Of a DNA stretch of 64,000 nt, positions 50,071-58,881 are shown in pieces. Both the position numbers and the translations under genes were made by a program. Origin of the DNA: Micrococcaceae bacterium Sec5.1 (GTDB lineage: Bacteria; Actinomycetota; Actinomycetes; Actinomycetales; Micrococcaceae); NCBI GenBank assembly GCA_039636795.1, contig CP143430.1, forward strand, positions 4,836,001 to 4,900,000, read 5' to 3'. The first letter of the stretch is position 1. Each line of letters begins with the position of its first letter. The notes under the pieces were generated by a model that saw only the letters and a list, made by a program, of their open reading frames with translations, was not told where the DNA came from and made no database searches.

Positions 50071-52050
50071 GTGGGGAAATTGTCAGCGCCTGCGGCTATC
50101 GTGCTGGCTGGCGCGCTGGCCATATTGGTAGCCGCGTCCAGCCAAATCTTGCCAGCGACAGACGCCGTACCGGGCGGCGGCACTACTTCTTCGGGTGTTG
50201 TTCCTTCCGGCCTCACGGTCCCTGAAACCAGTACGACGCCGGACGCCGCACCTTTGGGGGCGACCCCCGCGCCCAGCGAAGGAGGCGGCGTCGACTCTTC
50301 GCCAGGGCCGGGTTCGGGGACCAGCCCCGGTTCCGAAAACGGTGCGCCGACTAGACCGATCGCGATAGATCCGACTGTTGAGACGCCCCCTCCGGTGCCG
50401 AACATCGGGCCCTCATGGGGCCCGGATAATCCTTCGTTGGACGGCACGAATCCAGAGGCCAACGAGCCACCCGCCCCAAGTCCTCCCGCCGCATCTGCAC
50501 CGTCATCGGCTTCCCCCACCTCCGTTCCAAGGCCAACAGCGCCTGCCACAGGACCTGGCCCGTCGGAGTCACCGACGCCAACAGCGCCACCGACTCAAAC
50601 GCCGTCGCCAACACCCTCACCAACTCAAACACCGACGCCGTCACAAACGGCACCCGCGCCGTCACCAACGCCTGTCACACCCACGCCCACTCCATCGTCA
50701 ACGCCGGTCACACCAACACCAGCCCCCACGCCCTTCCCCGGCAAGACCCCGAGCAGCGATACGAATCCGGACAACGGTGCCCTCGCGCTTCTCCCGGACG
50801 ACAACACCGCGGCCATCCTGACCGTGTTCAACGCGATCAACAGCTACCGCGCTTCTCTGGGCCTGGCCCCGGTGAAGTATCACGCCACGGTGGCGAGCAT
50901 GGCGCAGGAATGGTCGAACAGCATCGCCAGCCGTGAAGTGATCCAGCACCGGGCGAACTTTTGGACGGATCCGCGGGCGCTCAACCCGAACAACGGCGCT
51001 GGTGAGGTCATTGCTGTCCGATGGGATCGTGACGCTGCCCAACTGGTGGAGTGGTGGAAAGGCTCCCCCGGTCACGACGCCCTGCTGCGCGATCCACGCT
51101 TCAATGTGATGGGCATTGGAATCACGTACACGGATGGCAATTGGCAAACGACTCCCAACCGCTACACGCTGTGGGGCGTGGTCAATTTCTTCGGCTACAC
51201 CACGCTGCCTGCCGGAACCACCACGCGGCCCGGCGGGACGGTTACGCCGCCCACGGATCCTGTGGGTGTGTGCGAACCCGGCGGCAAGTACCAGCCGCCT
51301 ACCGTGAATCTCAGCGCGGCATCCATCGGCAGCGCTGCAGACCTTGTATCCATCAGCTCGGACGGAACGGTGTATTCCTACCCGTCCTTGGGTAACGCCA
51401 AGTACGGCACGGCCCGCAAGATCGGAATCGGTTTCACCGGGCTCAAGGAGTTGTTCGTATCGGATTGGGACCGCGACGGCGTCTTTGACCTCATCGCCCA
51501 ACGTCTGGATGGAGCGCTCCTGGTGTACCCGGGCAGACAGTCGGGCGGCTTCGGTTCACCAGGAATCCTGGGCCAGGGGTGGGAGTCCCTGAACATAGCC
51601 GTGGGTAATTGGTGTGCCAACAACCGCCTGCCTCAAATTGTGGCCATGGATGCATCCGGCGGGCTCTGGTTCTACAAGAATTCCGGAATGACGTACATAC
51701 GAACCCAGGCGGCAATCGGAACAGGCAACAAGGCCGTCCGGCTGAGCATGGTGGACTATAACGCCGATGGTTTCCAGGATCTCCTCACGGTGGAGCCCAA
51801 CGGATACCTGAGGCTGTACCGGGGCACCGGGCTGGGCACCCCGAAGCAGGAGGCCAGGCCTGTGGTGGGTGCGGCGTGGACCGACTACACCGGTTTGCGT
51901 TCACTTCAAGGAGTGAACGGCGCAAACACCACGGGCGTCGCGGGCCTGGGTACCAATGGAGTATTGGAGTATTGGGACCTCACGTCTGGAGGACTGACGA
52001 CGCCGGTGATCATTGGCAGCGGTTGGAGCGGCTTCAAGCTCGCCCAGTAG
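50071..52050 (+). CDS. Secreted CAP-domain protein with Pro/Thr-rich linker and C-terminal repeat module
   Basis: A 659-residue exported protein from GTG 50071, chosen because it places a signal peptide (KLSAPAAIVLAGALAILVAAS) at the start. A long low-complexity region (PTPTAPPTQTPSPTPS type, about residues 60-230) follows. Residues about 245-375 are a CAP/SCP domain: AINSYRASLGLAPVKYHATV, MAQEWSNSI, HRANF, WGVVNFFGY. Residues about 410-659 contain FG-GAP/VCBS-like repeats: DWDRDGVFDLIAQ, DYNADGFQDLLTV, ending IGSGWSGFKLAQ. The same module ends the VanY-like protein downstream. The linker and repeats suggest cell-wall attachment or surface display. Confidence 0.88.
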   Translation: MGKLSAPAAIVLAGALAILVAASSQILPATDAVPGGGTTSSGVVPSGLTVPETSTTPDAAPLGATPAPSEGGGVDSSPGPGSGTSPGSENGAPTRPIAIDPTVETPPPVPNIGPSWGPDNPSLDGTNPEANEPPAPSPPAASAPSSASPTSVPRPTAPATGPGPSESPTPTAPPTQTPSPTPSPTQTPTPSQTAPAPSPTPVTPTPTPSSTPVTPTPAPTPFPGKTPSSDTNPDNGALALLPDDNTAAILTVFNAINSYRASLGLAPVKYHATVASMAQEWSNSIASREVIQHRANFWTDPRALNPNNGAGEVIAVRWDRDAAQLVEWWKGSPGHDALLRDPRFNVMGIGITYTDGNWQTTPNRYTLWGVVNFFGYTTLPAGTTTRPGGTVTPPTDPVGVCEPGGKYQPPTVNLSAASIGSAADLVSISSDGTVYSYPSLGNAKYGTARKIGIGFTGLKELFVSDWDRDGVFDLIAQRLDGALLVYPGRQSGGFGSPGILGQGWESLNIAVGNWCANNRLPQIVAMDASGGLWFYKNSGMTYIRTQAAIGTGNKAVRLSMVDYNADGFQDLLTVEPNGYLRLYRGTGLGTPKQEARPVVGAAWTDYTGLRSLQGVNGANTTGVAGLGTNGVLEYWDLTSGGLTTPVIIGSGWSGFKLAQ

Positions 52051-52065
52051 GGACTCGCCCCGTAG

Positions 52066-52509
52066 TCAAACCGCCTGGCCGGACTCGATGACGGTCTTGA
52101 GTTGCTCCAACTGGGCAACTTCACTTTCCATGGTTTTCTGGATCATGCCGTTCATGAGTTTTTGCAAGCCCTTGGGGTGGTACTCCAGGGCAAACCTGAG
52201 CCGTGTCGTCTTGCCCTCGGTGCTGAGGTAGTAGCCGCCCGTGGGCCGGGCCGGTCCGGCCACCACCGCGAAGCGCACTTCTGCGCCCGGCCGGGCCTCT
52301 GTGATTTCGAAGTCGGCCGCGATCGGCCGGCCTCCCGGGCCAGTGAGCGTCTGCTGATAGACCGCGCCCTTCTGGCCGCGCACCCCGGATCGAACCGATA
52401 TGCTGCGGATGCCGGAACGCCAAAGGGAGTTGTTCATGCCATCCATCAGGAATCCATAGACGGTCATGGCATCCCTGCTGATCACCACTTCGTAAGCTGC
52501 AAATGCCAC
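52066..52509 (-). CDS. SRPBCC-family (START-like) protein
   Basis: A 147-residue protein from GTG 52509, with AGAGG 5 bases upstream; the longer open frame has no coding sense. Residues SVAFAAYEVVISRDAMTVYGFLMDG form the first strand, and GGYYLSTEGKTTRLRFALE and YHPKGLQKLMNGMIQKTMES the middle strand and C-terminal helix of a polyketide-cyclase/SRPBCC fold with a ligand cavity. Function is not known; relatives bind hydrophobic ligands or act as cyclases. It is convergent with the CAP gene (15 bases between stops). Confidence 0.85.
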   Translation of the reverse strand: MAFAAYEVVISRDAMTVYGFLMDGMNNSLWRSGIRSISVRSGVRGQKGAVYQQTLTGPGGRPIAADFEITEARPGAEVRFAVVAGPARPTGGYYLSTEGKTTRLRFALEYHPKGLQKLMNGMIQKTMESEVAQLEQLKTVIESGQAV

Positions 52510-52724
52510 GGAAACCTCTTTCGGCGTACGGTTCGAATGTCGTAGCCCGGTTCCCCATACACTGCAGCTAACACCTTCAGAATAGTCAGCCTCGCTTGCC
52601 TGCGACACAAGACAAACGAGCCTTGACCGAATGGTTACCTGGCGGCGTATCTGAGACACAGCTGACACATAGTCCCGGGCCGGGTAGAGTTCGTGCCGCT
52701 GGCAAAAACCAAATTGGGGGCGTA

Positions 52725-54251
52725 ATGCGAGTTCTGAAACATCCGTTTGTCCACGGCAATGCACGACGACGGATGGCCGCCTGCGCGGCATTCCTCGCCA
52801 TGGCGGTGGCTGGCGGAGTCATCACGGCGGCGCCTGCGTCGGCACTTCCAACAACGGCACCCTCGGCAGCGGCATCTACGGTGGCATCCACAGTCGCGAA
52901 CAAAGTGGCAGTGCCCACCACTGTGAATCCCCTGCCAAGCCTGGACCCCATCGGTAACCCTGCAAGCTTCTCTGTCCTGGTCAATAAATCCAGGCCGCTG
53001 AATCCAGTCAGCTACGCCCCGAACGACCTCATCAATGCCCGTGGCTCTGGCCAGTACATGCGGGCCGAAGCCGCCGCCTGGCTCAACGGCCTCTTCCAGG
53101 GAGCAGCCGATGCTGGTACCGGCGGCCTGTCGATCGTGAGCGGCTACCGTTCCTATGCTCAGCAGCAGGAAGTGTATGCCTACTACGTCAGCATCTACGG
53201 CCAGGCCTACGCGGACACCATCTCGGCACGTCCCGGGTACAGCGAACACCAGACGGGCCTCGCCATGGACATCGGCAATGCTGCTGGTTCCTGTGGCCTA
53301 AGTACCTGCTTCGGAGACACGGCGGCTGGCAAATGGGTGGCAGCGAACGCACACAAATACGGCTTCATCGTCCGGTACCCCAACGGCTACACGGGCACCA
53401 CCGGGTACAGCTATGAGCCGTGGCATCTGCGGTACGTTGGCGTAGCGCTGGCCACTGACATGAACCGTCGCGGATTCCCGACGCTGGAGCACTACTTCGC
53501 TGGAAACCCGGCAGCCGCCGCCAGCATCAAGTCCGGCGCCGACCTCGTGGCGGCCGACTCTTCAGGCCGGATGCTGCGTTACCCCGCGACGGCGGCAGGC
53601 GGGTATGGGGCGCCAGTCCAGATCGGTTCGGGCTGGACCGGCTTGAAGCAGGGCTTCGTAGTGGACTGGGACATTGATGGCGTGTACGACATCCTTGCGC
53701 AGTGGAACAACGGCGTCCTGGGCGTTTATCGTGGCCTCCCCGACGGCGGCTTCGCCGGTCAGGTTGTCGTGGGCAATGGCGGCTGGGATCGCATGACCAT
53801 CACCGTGGGCAAGTGGACGCACGCGCACCCCCGGCCCGGCGTCGTCGGGTATTTTCCGGACGGTGTGCTGCGCTACTACCCCAACACCTTCGGCGGTGCG
53901 CTGAGCGCTCCGCAGGTCATCGGCAAGGGCTGGAACGGCATGGAACTGACCATGGCCGACTGGGAGGGCGACGGCGCCAACGACATCCTGGCGAGGACAG
54001 CTTCCGGATCTTTGGTCAACTATCGGGGAGACGGCTGGGCTGGTTTCTTTGGCCCGGCCACCACCGTAGGCACGGGTTGGCAGTACATGCGTACGCTCCT
54101 CCCGAGCTTCGGGCTGACCGGTGCGGGCACTCGCAGCATCACTGCTCAAACTGCTGATGGCAACCTCTACAATTACGGCCTCGGCAGGGGTTCCTGGACC
54201 ACCTACGCCCAGGTTGGATCCGGTTGGAACAGCTTGAAGCTCTTCAAGTAG
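52725..54251 (+). CDS. Secreted D,D-carboxypeptidase (VanY/M15) with C-terminal repeat module
   Basis: A 508-residue exported protein from ATG 52725. Signal peptide AACAAFLAMAVAGGVITAAPASA is followed by a short Thr/Ala region. The peptidase spans about residues 75-260: SGYRSYAQQQEVY near 138, zinc ligands in SEHQTGLAMD (His and Asp, 172-181) and EPWHLRYVG (His near 233), all intact, as in VanY. It should trim D-Ala from peptidoglycan stems. Residues about 265-508 are FG-GAP-like repeats (DWDIDGVYDILAQW, DWEGDGANDILAR) ending GSGWNSLKLFK, as in the CAP protein. Confidence 0.92.
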   Translation: MRVLKHPFVHGNARRRMAACAAFLAMAVAGGVITAAPASALPTTAPSAAASTVASTVANKVAVPTTVNPLPSLDPIGNPASFSVLVNKSRPLNPVSYAPNDLINARGSGQYMRAEAAAWLNGLFQGAADAGTGGLSIVSGYRSYAQQQEVYAYYVSIYGQAYADTISARPGYSEHQTGLAMDIGNAAGSCGLSTCFGDTAAGKWVAANAHKYGFIVRYPNGYTGTTGYSYEPWHLRYVGVALATDMNRRGFPTLEHYFAGNPAAAASIKSGADLVAADSSGRMLRYPATAAGGYGAPVQIGSGWTGLKQGFVVDWDIDGVYDILAQWNNGVLGVYRGLPDGGFAGQVVVGNGGWDRMTITVGKWTHAHPRPGVVGYFPDGVLRYYPNTFGGALSAPQVIGKGWNGMELTMADWEGDGANDILARTASGSLVNYRGDGWAGFFGPATTVGTGWQYMRTLLPSFGLTGAGTRSITAQTADGNLYNYGLGRGSWTTYAQVGSGWNSLKLFK

Positions 54252-54331
54252 ACATGGCGTGTGCGCCTGTCATGAGGACCGCCGTAACTGCGCTAAGCTA
54301 GGACTCGCTCCGGCGAATAGCCGACAGCGAC

Positions 54332-54405
54332 GCGGGCGTAGCTCAATGGTAGAGCGCTAGCTTCCCAAGCTCGATACGCGGGTTCGATTCCCGTCGCCCG
54401 CTCCA
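54332..54405 (+). tRNA. tRNA-Gly (CCC)
   Basis: Cloverleaf with acceptor GCGGGCG (54332-54338) and CGCCCGC (54395-54401), discriminator T and encoded CCA (54403-54405). The D arm is GCTCAATGGTAGAGC, the T arm CGGGTTCGATTCCCG. The anticodon loop TTCCCAA gives CCC, reading GGG. The anticodon stem has one mismatch (T-C in CTAGC/GCTCG). Confidence 0.95.
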
Positions 54406-54407
54406 TC

Positions 54408-54437
54408 ATGACCCCTTGCCTCCGGGCAGGGGGTCAT
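54408..54437 (+). terminator. Rho-independent terminator of tRNA-Gly
   Basis: ATGACCCCTTGCC (54408-54420) pairs with GGCAGGGGGTCAT (54425-54437), 13 bp with one mismatch and a 4-base loop, followed by CTTCTT. It begins 2 bases after the tRNA CCA. Such hairpins are typical after tRNA genes. Confidence 0.85.
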
Positions 54438-54550
54438 CTTCTTGGGAATTACGACGGCGGCACTCACCAGATAAGCCCCCGCACCCGTCGACCCCGGCCG
54501 TCCCCGAGCCTAAACTCGTAGATACATCCACCTATCCGGGAGGTCCCCCA

Positions 54551-55012
54551 ATGACTCTCACCGACGATGCTGAAGCGGCTCCCCTCGCCGTCATCCACCG
54601 CCTGCTGGAAGCCACGAACAAGCACGATCTGGAAGCCTTGGCCGAATGCTTCGCGCCAGGCTATGTCAATGAGACGCCTGCCCACCCCACCAGGGGCTTC
54701 ACGGGCAGGGACGCTATCCGCAGCAACTGGGAGCAACTCTTCACGGGAGTGCCGGACATCAAGGTTCGAATGGTGTCCCACAGCGTGTCCGGCAACCAGG
54801 CCTGGACCGAGCTGCACATGCAGGGCGCGTGGCGGGATGGCACGCCGCATGAGCTCACGGGCGTCATCATTTTCGGCGTGGAAGAGGGCGTCATCAACAG
54901 CGCCCGGTTCTACATGGAGCCTGTGGAGCACTTCGTCCGCGTTGACGACACCGCGGATCGCGTCAGCCACCGTGTGACCCATGGTCGGCCCGCCGTCGAG
55001 CCTGTGCAGTGA
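54551..55012 (+). CDS. SnoaL-like / NTF2-fold protein
   Basis: A 153-residue protein from ATG 54551 (MTLTDDAEAAPLAVIHR). ATNKHDLEALAECFAPGYVNETPAHP and RGFTGRDAIRSNWEQLFTGVPDIKVRM (in pieces) are the SnoaL-like polyketide-cyclase signature, ending HELTGVIIFGVEEGVINSARFYMEPVE. Fold members catalyse cyclisation or isomerisation or merely bind ligands. It is a single gene; the 34 residues after YMEP are poorly conserved. The ribosome site is weak (GGGAGGT with 7-8 bases). Confidence 0.88.
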   Translation: MTLTDDAEAAPLAVIHRLLEATNKHDLEALAECFAPGYVNETPAHPTRGFTGRDAIRSNWEQLFTGVPDIKVRMVSHSVSGNQAWTELHMQGAWRDGTPHELTGVIIFGVEEGVINSARFYMEPVEHFVRVDDTADRVSHRVTHGRPAVEPVQ

Positions 55013-55095
55013 GTCAGCCCGATACACAGCGGCTCAGGTGCTGGGTGTATCGTCAGGAGTCAGGAGCCATTTCGGCTCCGCTCTAGGGAGCGATC

Positions 55096-55230
55096 ATGGG
55101 CGACAAATCACCGCGCCAAGCTGCATCGAAGAAGTCCAGTAAATCCATCAAGGAAAAGCGCGCTGACAAACGGGCTGCCGACTCGCCCGACACTACGGCC
55201 GCGAAACCCGCAACCGGCAATAAAAAGTGA
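55096..55230 (+). CDS. Small basic protein (44 aa)
   Basis: MGDKSPRQAASKKSSKSIKE opens a 44-residue Lys/Arg/Ser-rich protein, ending GNKK. The ATG is preceded by GGGAG at 6 bases, and the TGA overlaps the GTG of the next gene (GTGA), which implies translational coupling. Its charge pattern suggests nucleic acid or nucleotide binding, or a structural role. I know similar short basic ORFs in Arthrobacter by style only; no family is assigned. Confidence 0.7.
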   Translation: MGDKSPRQAASKKSSKSIKEKRADKRAADSPDTTAAKPATGNKK

Positions 55231-56402
55231 TTGGGGCGCAAAGTCCGCTAAGCATTGGCGCCCTGGGTTCTTCGCTGAAGCCCAACGAGCAACGGCTACC
55301 GATCCACCCGGAACATCTTGAGCGCATCGCTCCGGAACTGCGCCAACGGCTGCACCTTGAATATGGCTATGGCGAACGCTTTGGTGTTTCGGACAGCAAA
55401 CTCGCCGGACTTGTCGGCGGACTGGGCACACGGCGAGAGCTCATCGCCCAGAACGACGTCATTCTGCTGCCCAAGCCGCAGGCCGAGGATCTCGCTGAAC
55501 TCCGGGACGGGCAGACCCTCTGGGGTTGGCCGCACTGCGTCCAGGACGAAGCCATCACCCAACTCGCGATCGATAAAAAACTAACGCTGATCGCGTTTGA
55601 AGCCATGAACCACTGGGCTGCCGATGGCGGTTTCGGACTTCATGTCTTCCACAAAAACAACGAGCTTGCCGGATACTGCTCGGTGCTGCATGCGTTGGCT
55701 TTGACCGGCTCCACGGGTGATTACGGCCGCCGCCTGACCGCAGTGGTCATTGGTTTCGGCGCCACTGCCCGAGGTGCAGTGACAGCCCTGAATGCTCACG
55801 GCGTCCATGATGTCCAAGTGCTGACCAACCGCGGAGTCGCCGCGGTCGGATCTCCGATTCATTCGGTGCGGATCGTGCAGTTCGACCACGACAACAATGC
55901 ACCATTCCTGAGCGAAGTCATCACAGACGGGGGCCGCAAGCCACTGGCCCCGTTCCTTGCTGCCGCGGACATTGTGGTCAACTGCACCTTGCAGGACCCA
56001 AACTCGCCGCTGACGTACCTGCGGACCGAGGACCTGGCCGATTTCCGGCCGGACAGCCTGATCGTGGACGTGTCCTGCGATCCCGGCATGGGATTCAGCT
56101 GGGCAAGGTCTACAACATTCGATGAGCCCATGTTCCGCGTGGGCGGCCACGTGAACTACTACGCCGTTGACCACAGCCCCTCCTACCTGTGGAATTCGGC
56201 CAGCTGGGAGATCAGCGAGGCCTTGTTGCCATTCCTGGAGACTGTGGCCGCCGGTCCGGAGGCGTGGGACGCCAACGAGACGATCTCCCGCGCGATCGAG
56301 ATTCGCGACGGCGTCATCCGGAACCCGGATGTGCTCGAGTTCCAGGGCCGCTCGGCGGAGTACCCCCACCTGCCGGCTGCGGTCCAAGCGCCCGTAGCCT
56401 AA
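55227..56402 (+). CDS. N(5)-(carboxyethyl)ornithine synthase-like / alanine dehydrogenase superfamily
   Basis: A 391-residue protein from GTG 55227 (overlapping the small basic gene). GALGSSLKPNEQRLPIHPEHL matches the alanine dehydrogenase/saccharopine-type N-terminal domain; LVIG-like VVIGFGATARGAVTAL near residues 173-188 is the Rossmann NAD(P) loop. Conserved H and R in QRLPIHPEH and in HAMN-like NHWAADGG occur where N5-(carboxyethyl)ornithine synthase binds pyruvate and ornithine. It would reduce the imine of an amino acid with pyruvate. It differs from true alanine dehydrogenase by many N-terminal substitutions. The natural substrate is uncertain. Confidence 0.85.
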   Translation: MIGAQSPLSIGALGSSLKPNEQRLPIHPEHLERIAPELRQRLHLEYGYGERFGVSDSKLAGLVGGLGTRRELIAQNDVILLPKPQAEDLAELRDGQTLWGWPHCVQDEAITQLAIDKKLTLIAFEAMNHWAADGGFGLHVFHKNNELAGYCSVLHALALTGSTGDYGRRLTAVVIGFGATARGAVTALNAHGVHDVQVLTNRGVAAVGSPIHSVRIVQFDHDNNAPFLSEVITDGGRKPLAPFLAAADIVVNCTLQDPNSPLTYLRTEDLADFRPDSLIVDVSCDPGMGFSWARSTTFDEPMFRVGGHVNYYAVDHSPSYLWNSASWEISEALLPFLETVAAGPEAWDANETISRAIEIRDGVIRNPDVLEFQGRSAEYPHLPAAVQAPVA

Positions 56403-56411
56403 AGGCCCACG

Positions 56412-56454
56412 AAAAAGGCAGTGCATGCGGCTTCACCGCAGGCACTGCCTTTTT
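56412..56454. terminator. Bidirectional terminator
   Basis: AAAAAGGCAGTGCATGCGG (56412-56430) pairs with 56436-56454 over 19 bp with one mismatch. The loop is 5 bases. Runs of A and T at the two ends give U-tracts on both strands. It lies between the convergent synthase-like and MFS genes and should end both. Confidence 0.9.
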
Positions 56455-56484
56455 GTTTGCGTGCGCTTATGCCGCTTGCGTCCG

Positions 56485-57870
56485 TTATGCAGTCTGTGTC
56501 CGGTCCACAATCCGGAGCACACGACGCCTGTCCCGCAAGTCCACCTTGATATGGAGGGATGCCTTCCGGGCCAACACGACGGCGACCACGGCCGCCGCCG
56601 TTGCCGGCACACCGCCAGCCACCAGGATGGCCAGGTGCGGACCAAGGTGCTCAGCGAGCCAACCCATCACTGGGCCGCCAATTGCCTGGCCGCCGATGAG
56701 CACCACTAAGTAAAGGCTCATCACGCGGCCTCGAATGCTCATGTTGGAACTGGTCTGCACCATCTGGTTTGCCGCGGTGAGGAACATGAGGCACCAGAAT
56801 CCGGCCAGGACCATGGAGACGCTGAACCAGACCATGGAGGGCATCACGGACGAAAGGCAGAGCATCAAGCCGTACAAGCCCGCCGAGAGCACCACTGAAC
56901 GCAACCGAAGCTGACGACGTCGGGTGGATGTCACAGCGCCCGTCAGTGCACCGAGCGCAACCATGGCGTTCAGCAGGCCGTAGCCTCCGGCCCCGGCGTC
57001 GTACACGTGGTCCGCAAAGGCGGCCAGCAGCACCGGGAGGCTCATAGCGAAAACGGCGACGAACCCGGCCATCAACCATGGCCAGTAGATGGTGGGTTTG
57101 CTGAGTGCGTACTGGAGGCCTTCGCGCAGCATACCCTTCTTGCGCGGCGTCGGTCGGCTAAGGTGCAGCTGGTCTTTGCGGAGGATCAGGAGCATGGTCA
57201 CGGTCGAGCAGCATGCCACGGCATTGGCCGCGAATGCCCAACCAGCGCCCACAGCAGTGAGCAGCCATCCCGCGAGTGCCGGACCGATCAGGCCACCGAG
57301 CTGGAAAGTTGTTGAGTTGACGCTGATGGCGTTGCGCAGGTACTTGGGACCGACGAGTTCATTGACGAATACCTGCCGCGCGGGCTGGTCCAGGACGGTC
57401 ACAAAGCCCAGGACCAGGGCTATTGTGTAGACGTGCCAGACTTCTACGCGCTGGCTGAGGGAAAGCGCCGCCAATGTCGCAGCCAGCACGGCTGCCGCGG
57501 ACTGGCAGATGATGAGGATCTTTCGTTTGGCGAAGCGGTCGGCCATCATGCCGCCCCACGGGCCAAGGAATAACGAAGGCATGAACTGCAGCGCCACGGT
57601 AATTCCGACGGCGGTGACGGACCCGGAGAGCTGGAGCACCATCCAGTCCTGGGCGATGCGTTGCATCCAGATCGCAATCACGGCAATGAAGTGGCCGATT
57701 GCGAAGATCCTGAAGTTGGGTACCTTCAGGGAGATAAAGGTGTGCCGCCAGGGCAGCTTTTCGCTTACGACGGCGAGTGGCTGGGTGACGGTGTCCGGCG
57801 TCTGCGGCGCGGACAGGGAATCGATGACGGGCTGGCTGACATTTGCCGCTGAAGGCGGTGGGGGTGCCAA
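56485..57870 (-). CDS. MFS transporter
   Basis: A 461-residue, 12-helix transporter of the enterobactin/multidrug exporter type (MFS_3). It has FRIFAIGHFIAVIAIWMQRIAQDWMVL near residues 53-79, GGMMADRFAKRKILI as the loop 2-3 motif and a repeat of the second half from residue 250. Start TTG 57870 is preceded by AGGAC; no better start is evident. It is divergent from a LysR regulator, 156 bp away, which probably controls it. The exported compound is unknown. Confidence 0.9.
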   Translation of the reverse strand: MAPPPPSAANVSQPVIDSLSAPQTPDTVTQPLAVVSEKLPWRHTFISLKVPNFRIFAIGHFIAVIAIWMQRIAQDWMVLQLSGSVTAVGITVALQFMPSLFLGPWGGMMADRFAKRKILIICQSAAAVLAATLAALSLSQRVEVWHVYTIALVLGFVTVLDQPARQVFVNELVGPKYLRNAISVNSTTFQLGGLIGPALAGWLLTAVGAGWAFAANAVACCSTVTMLLILRKDQLHLSRPTPRKKGMLREGLQYALSKPTIYWPWLMAGFVAVFAMSLPVLLAAFADHVYDAGAGGYGLLNAMVALGALTGAVTSTRRRQLRLRSVVLSAGLYGLMLCLSSVMPSMVWFSVSMVLAGFWCLMFLTAANQMVQTSSNMSIRGRVMSLYLVVLIGGQAIGGPVMGWLAEHLGPHLAILVAGGVPATAAAVVAVVLARKASLHIKVDLRDRRRVLRIVDRTQTA

Positions 57871-58026
57871 AGGTAGTCCTCGGATCGAGAGTTTCGGTGG
57901 GATGCCTTTAACGCTATGGTTGCCAGCAGCAATTATGGAAGCGTATTACGTCTATAACTAGCATTGCGGATTGCAATGAGCCTCCCGCACTTCCGCAGTA
58001 ATTCGACCCAGCGCTTGAGGAGTTCC

Positions 58027-58881
58027 GTGTTTGAACCTGTCCAGCTCCGCTCCTTCCTGGCCGTCGCCGAAACGCTGAGTTTCACCAAGGCGGCCGAACG
58101 ATTGGGACTAGCCCAGCCAACAGTGAGCCAGCACGTACGCAAGCTCGAAACCGCCGCCAAGCGGGTCCTCGTGGCCCGCGACACCCGGGAAGTCCGGCTG
58201 ACGGACAATGGCGATGCCATGGCCGGGTTTGCCCGCAGCATCCTTGCAGCCCACGATTCCGCAGCACGATACTTTTCCGGTTCTGCAATGCGGGGCCGCC
58301 TCCGGTTTGGCACTGCCGACGACCTCGCCATCACGGGCCTTCCCCGTATCCTGCGCGAATTCCGCCAACTGTATCCGCAGATCAACCTCGAATTGACCGT
58401 CAGTCAGAGTGACCAACTCTACAAGCGCCTCAACGCTGGCCAGCTGGACCTCGTGTTCGTGAAGTGGGTGGCAGGCGCCAAGGAAGGCACGGTTGTTCGG
58501 CATGACAACTTCGCGTGGGTCGGCGTTGAGCAAACAGTTCTGGAACCCGGGGCGCCCGTGCCGCTGATTGCCTATCCCGCGCCAAGCCTGAGCCGGAAGT
58601 TGGCCATCGACGCTTTGGAAGCGGCGGGCCGCACATGGCGCATCACGTGCAGCACCAAGCAGATCAGCGGTGTGCTGGCCGCAGTCCGGGCGGGTATTGG
58701 CGTTGCCGTGATGCCCGCATCCCTGGTCCCCGAGGACCTCAAAGTCATCACCCAGCGTTTCGACCTCCCGCCCGTGGGAGACGTCGACTTCACCTTGATC
58801 CGGAATCCCTTGGCCAACGCTGAAGTCATCGATGCACTTACCCAGGCGATCATGGGGAGGGCGCTGAGTAAGTCGAACTAA
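58027..58881 (+). CDS. LysR-family transcriptional regulator
   Basis: A 284-residue regulator from GTG 58027 (MFEPVQLRSFLAVAETLSF), with AGGAG 4-5 bases upstream; an upstream ATG frame at 57964 lacks a ribosome site. The helix-turn-helix FTKAAERLGLAQPTVSQHVRKLE is at residues 19-41. The effector domain has GRLRFGTADDLAI and VLAAVRAGIGVAVMPASLV. It stands divergent from the MFS transporter, the typical LysR arrangement. Its ligand is likely a substrate of that exporter. It overlaps the SDR stop by 4 bases on the opposite strand. Confidence 0.93.
   Translation: MFEPVQLRSFLAVAETLSFTKAAERLGLAQPTVSQHVRKLETAAKRVLVARDTREVRLTDNGDAMAGFARSILAAHDSAARYFSGSAMRGRLRFGTADDLAITGLPRILREFRQLYPQINLELTVSQSDQLYKRLNAGQLDLVFVKWVAGAKEGTVVRHDNFAWVGVEQTVLEPGAPVPLIAYPAPSLSRKLAIDALEAAGRTWRITCSTKQISGVLAAVRAGIGVAVMPASLVPEDLKVITQRFDLPPVGDVDFTLIRNPLANAEVIDALTQAIMGRALSKSN

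Noticed and set aside
52596..52724. An upstream extension of the VanY-like gene to 52596
   Set aside because: It would place 43 non-secretory residues before a clear signal peptide; ATG 52725 is the better start.
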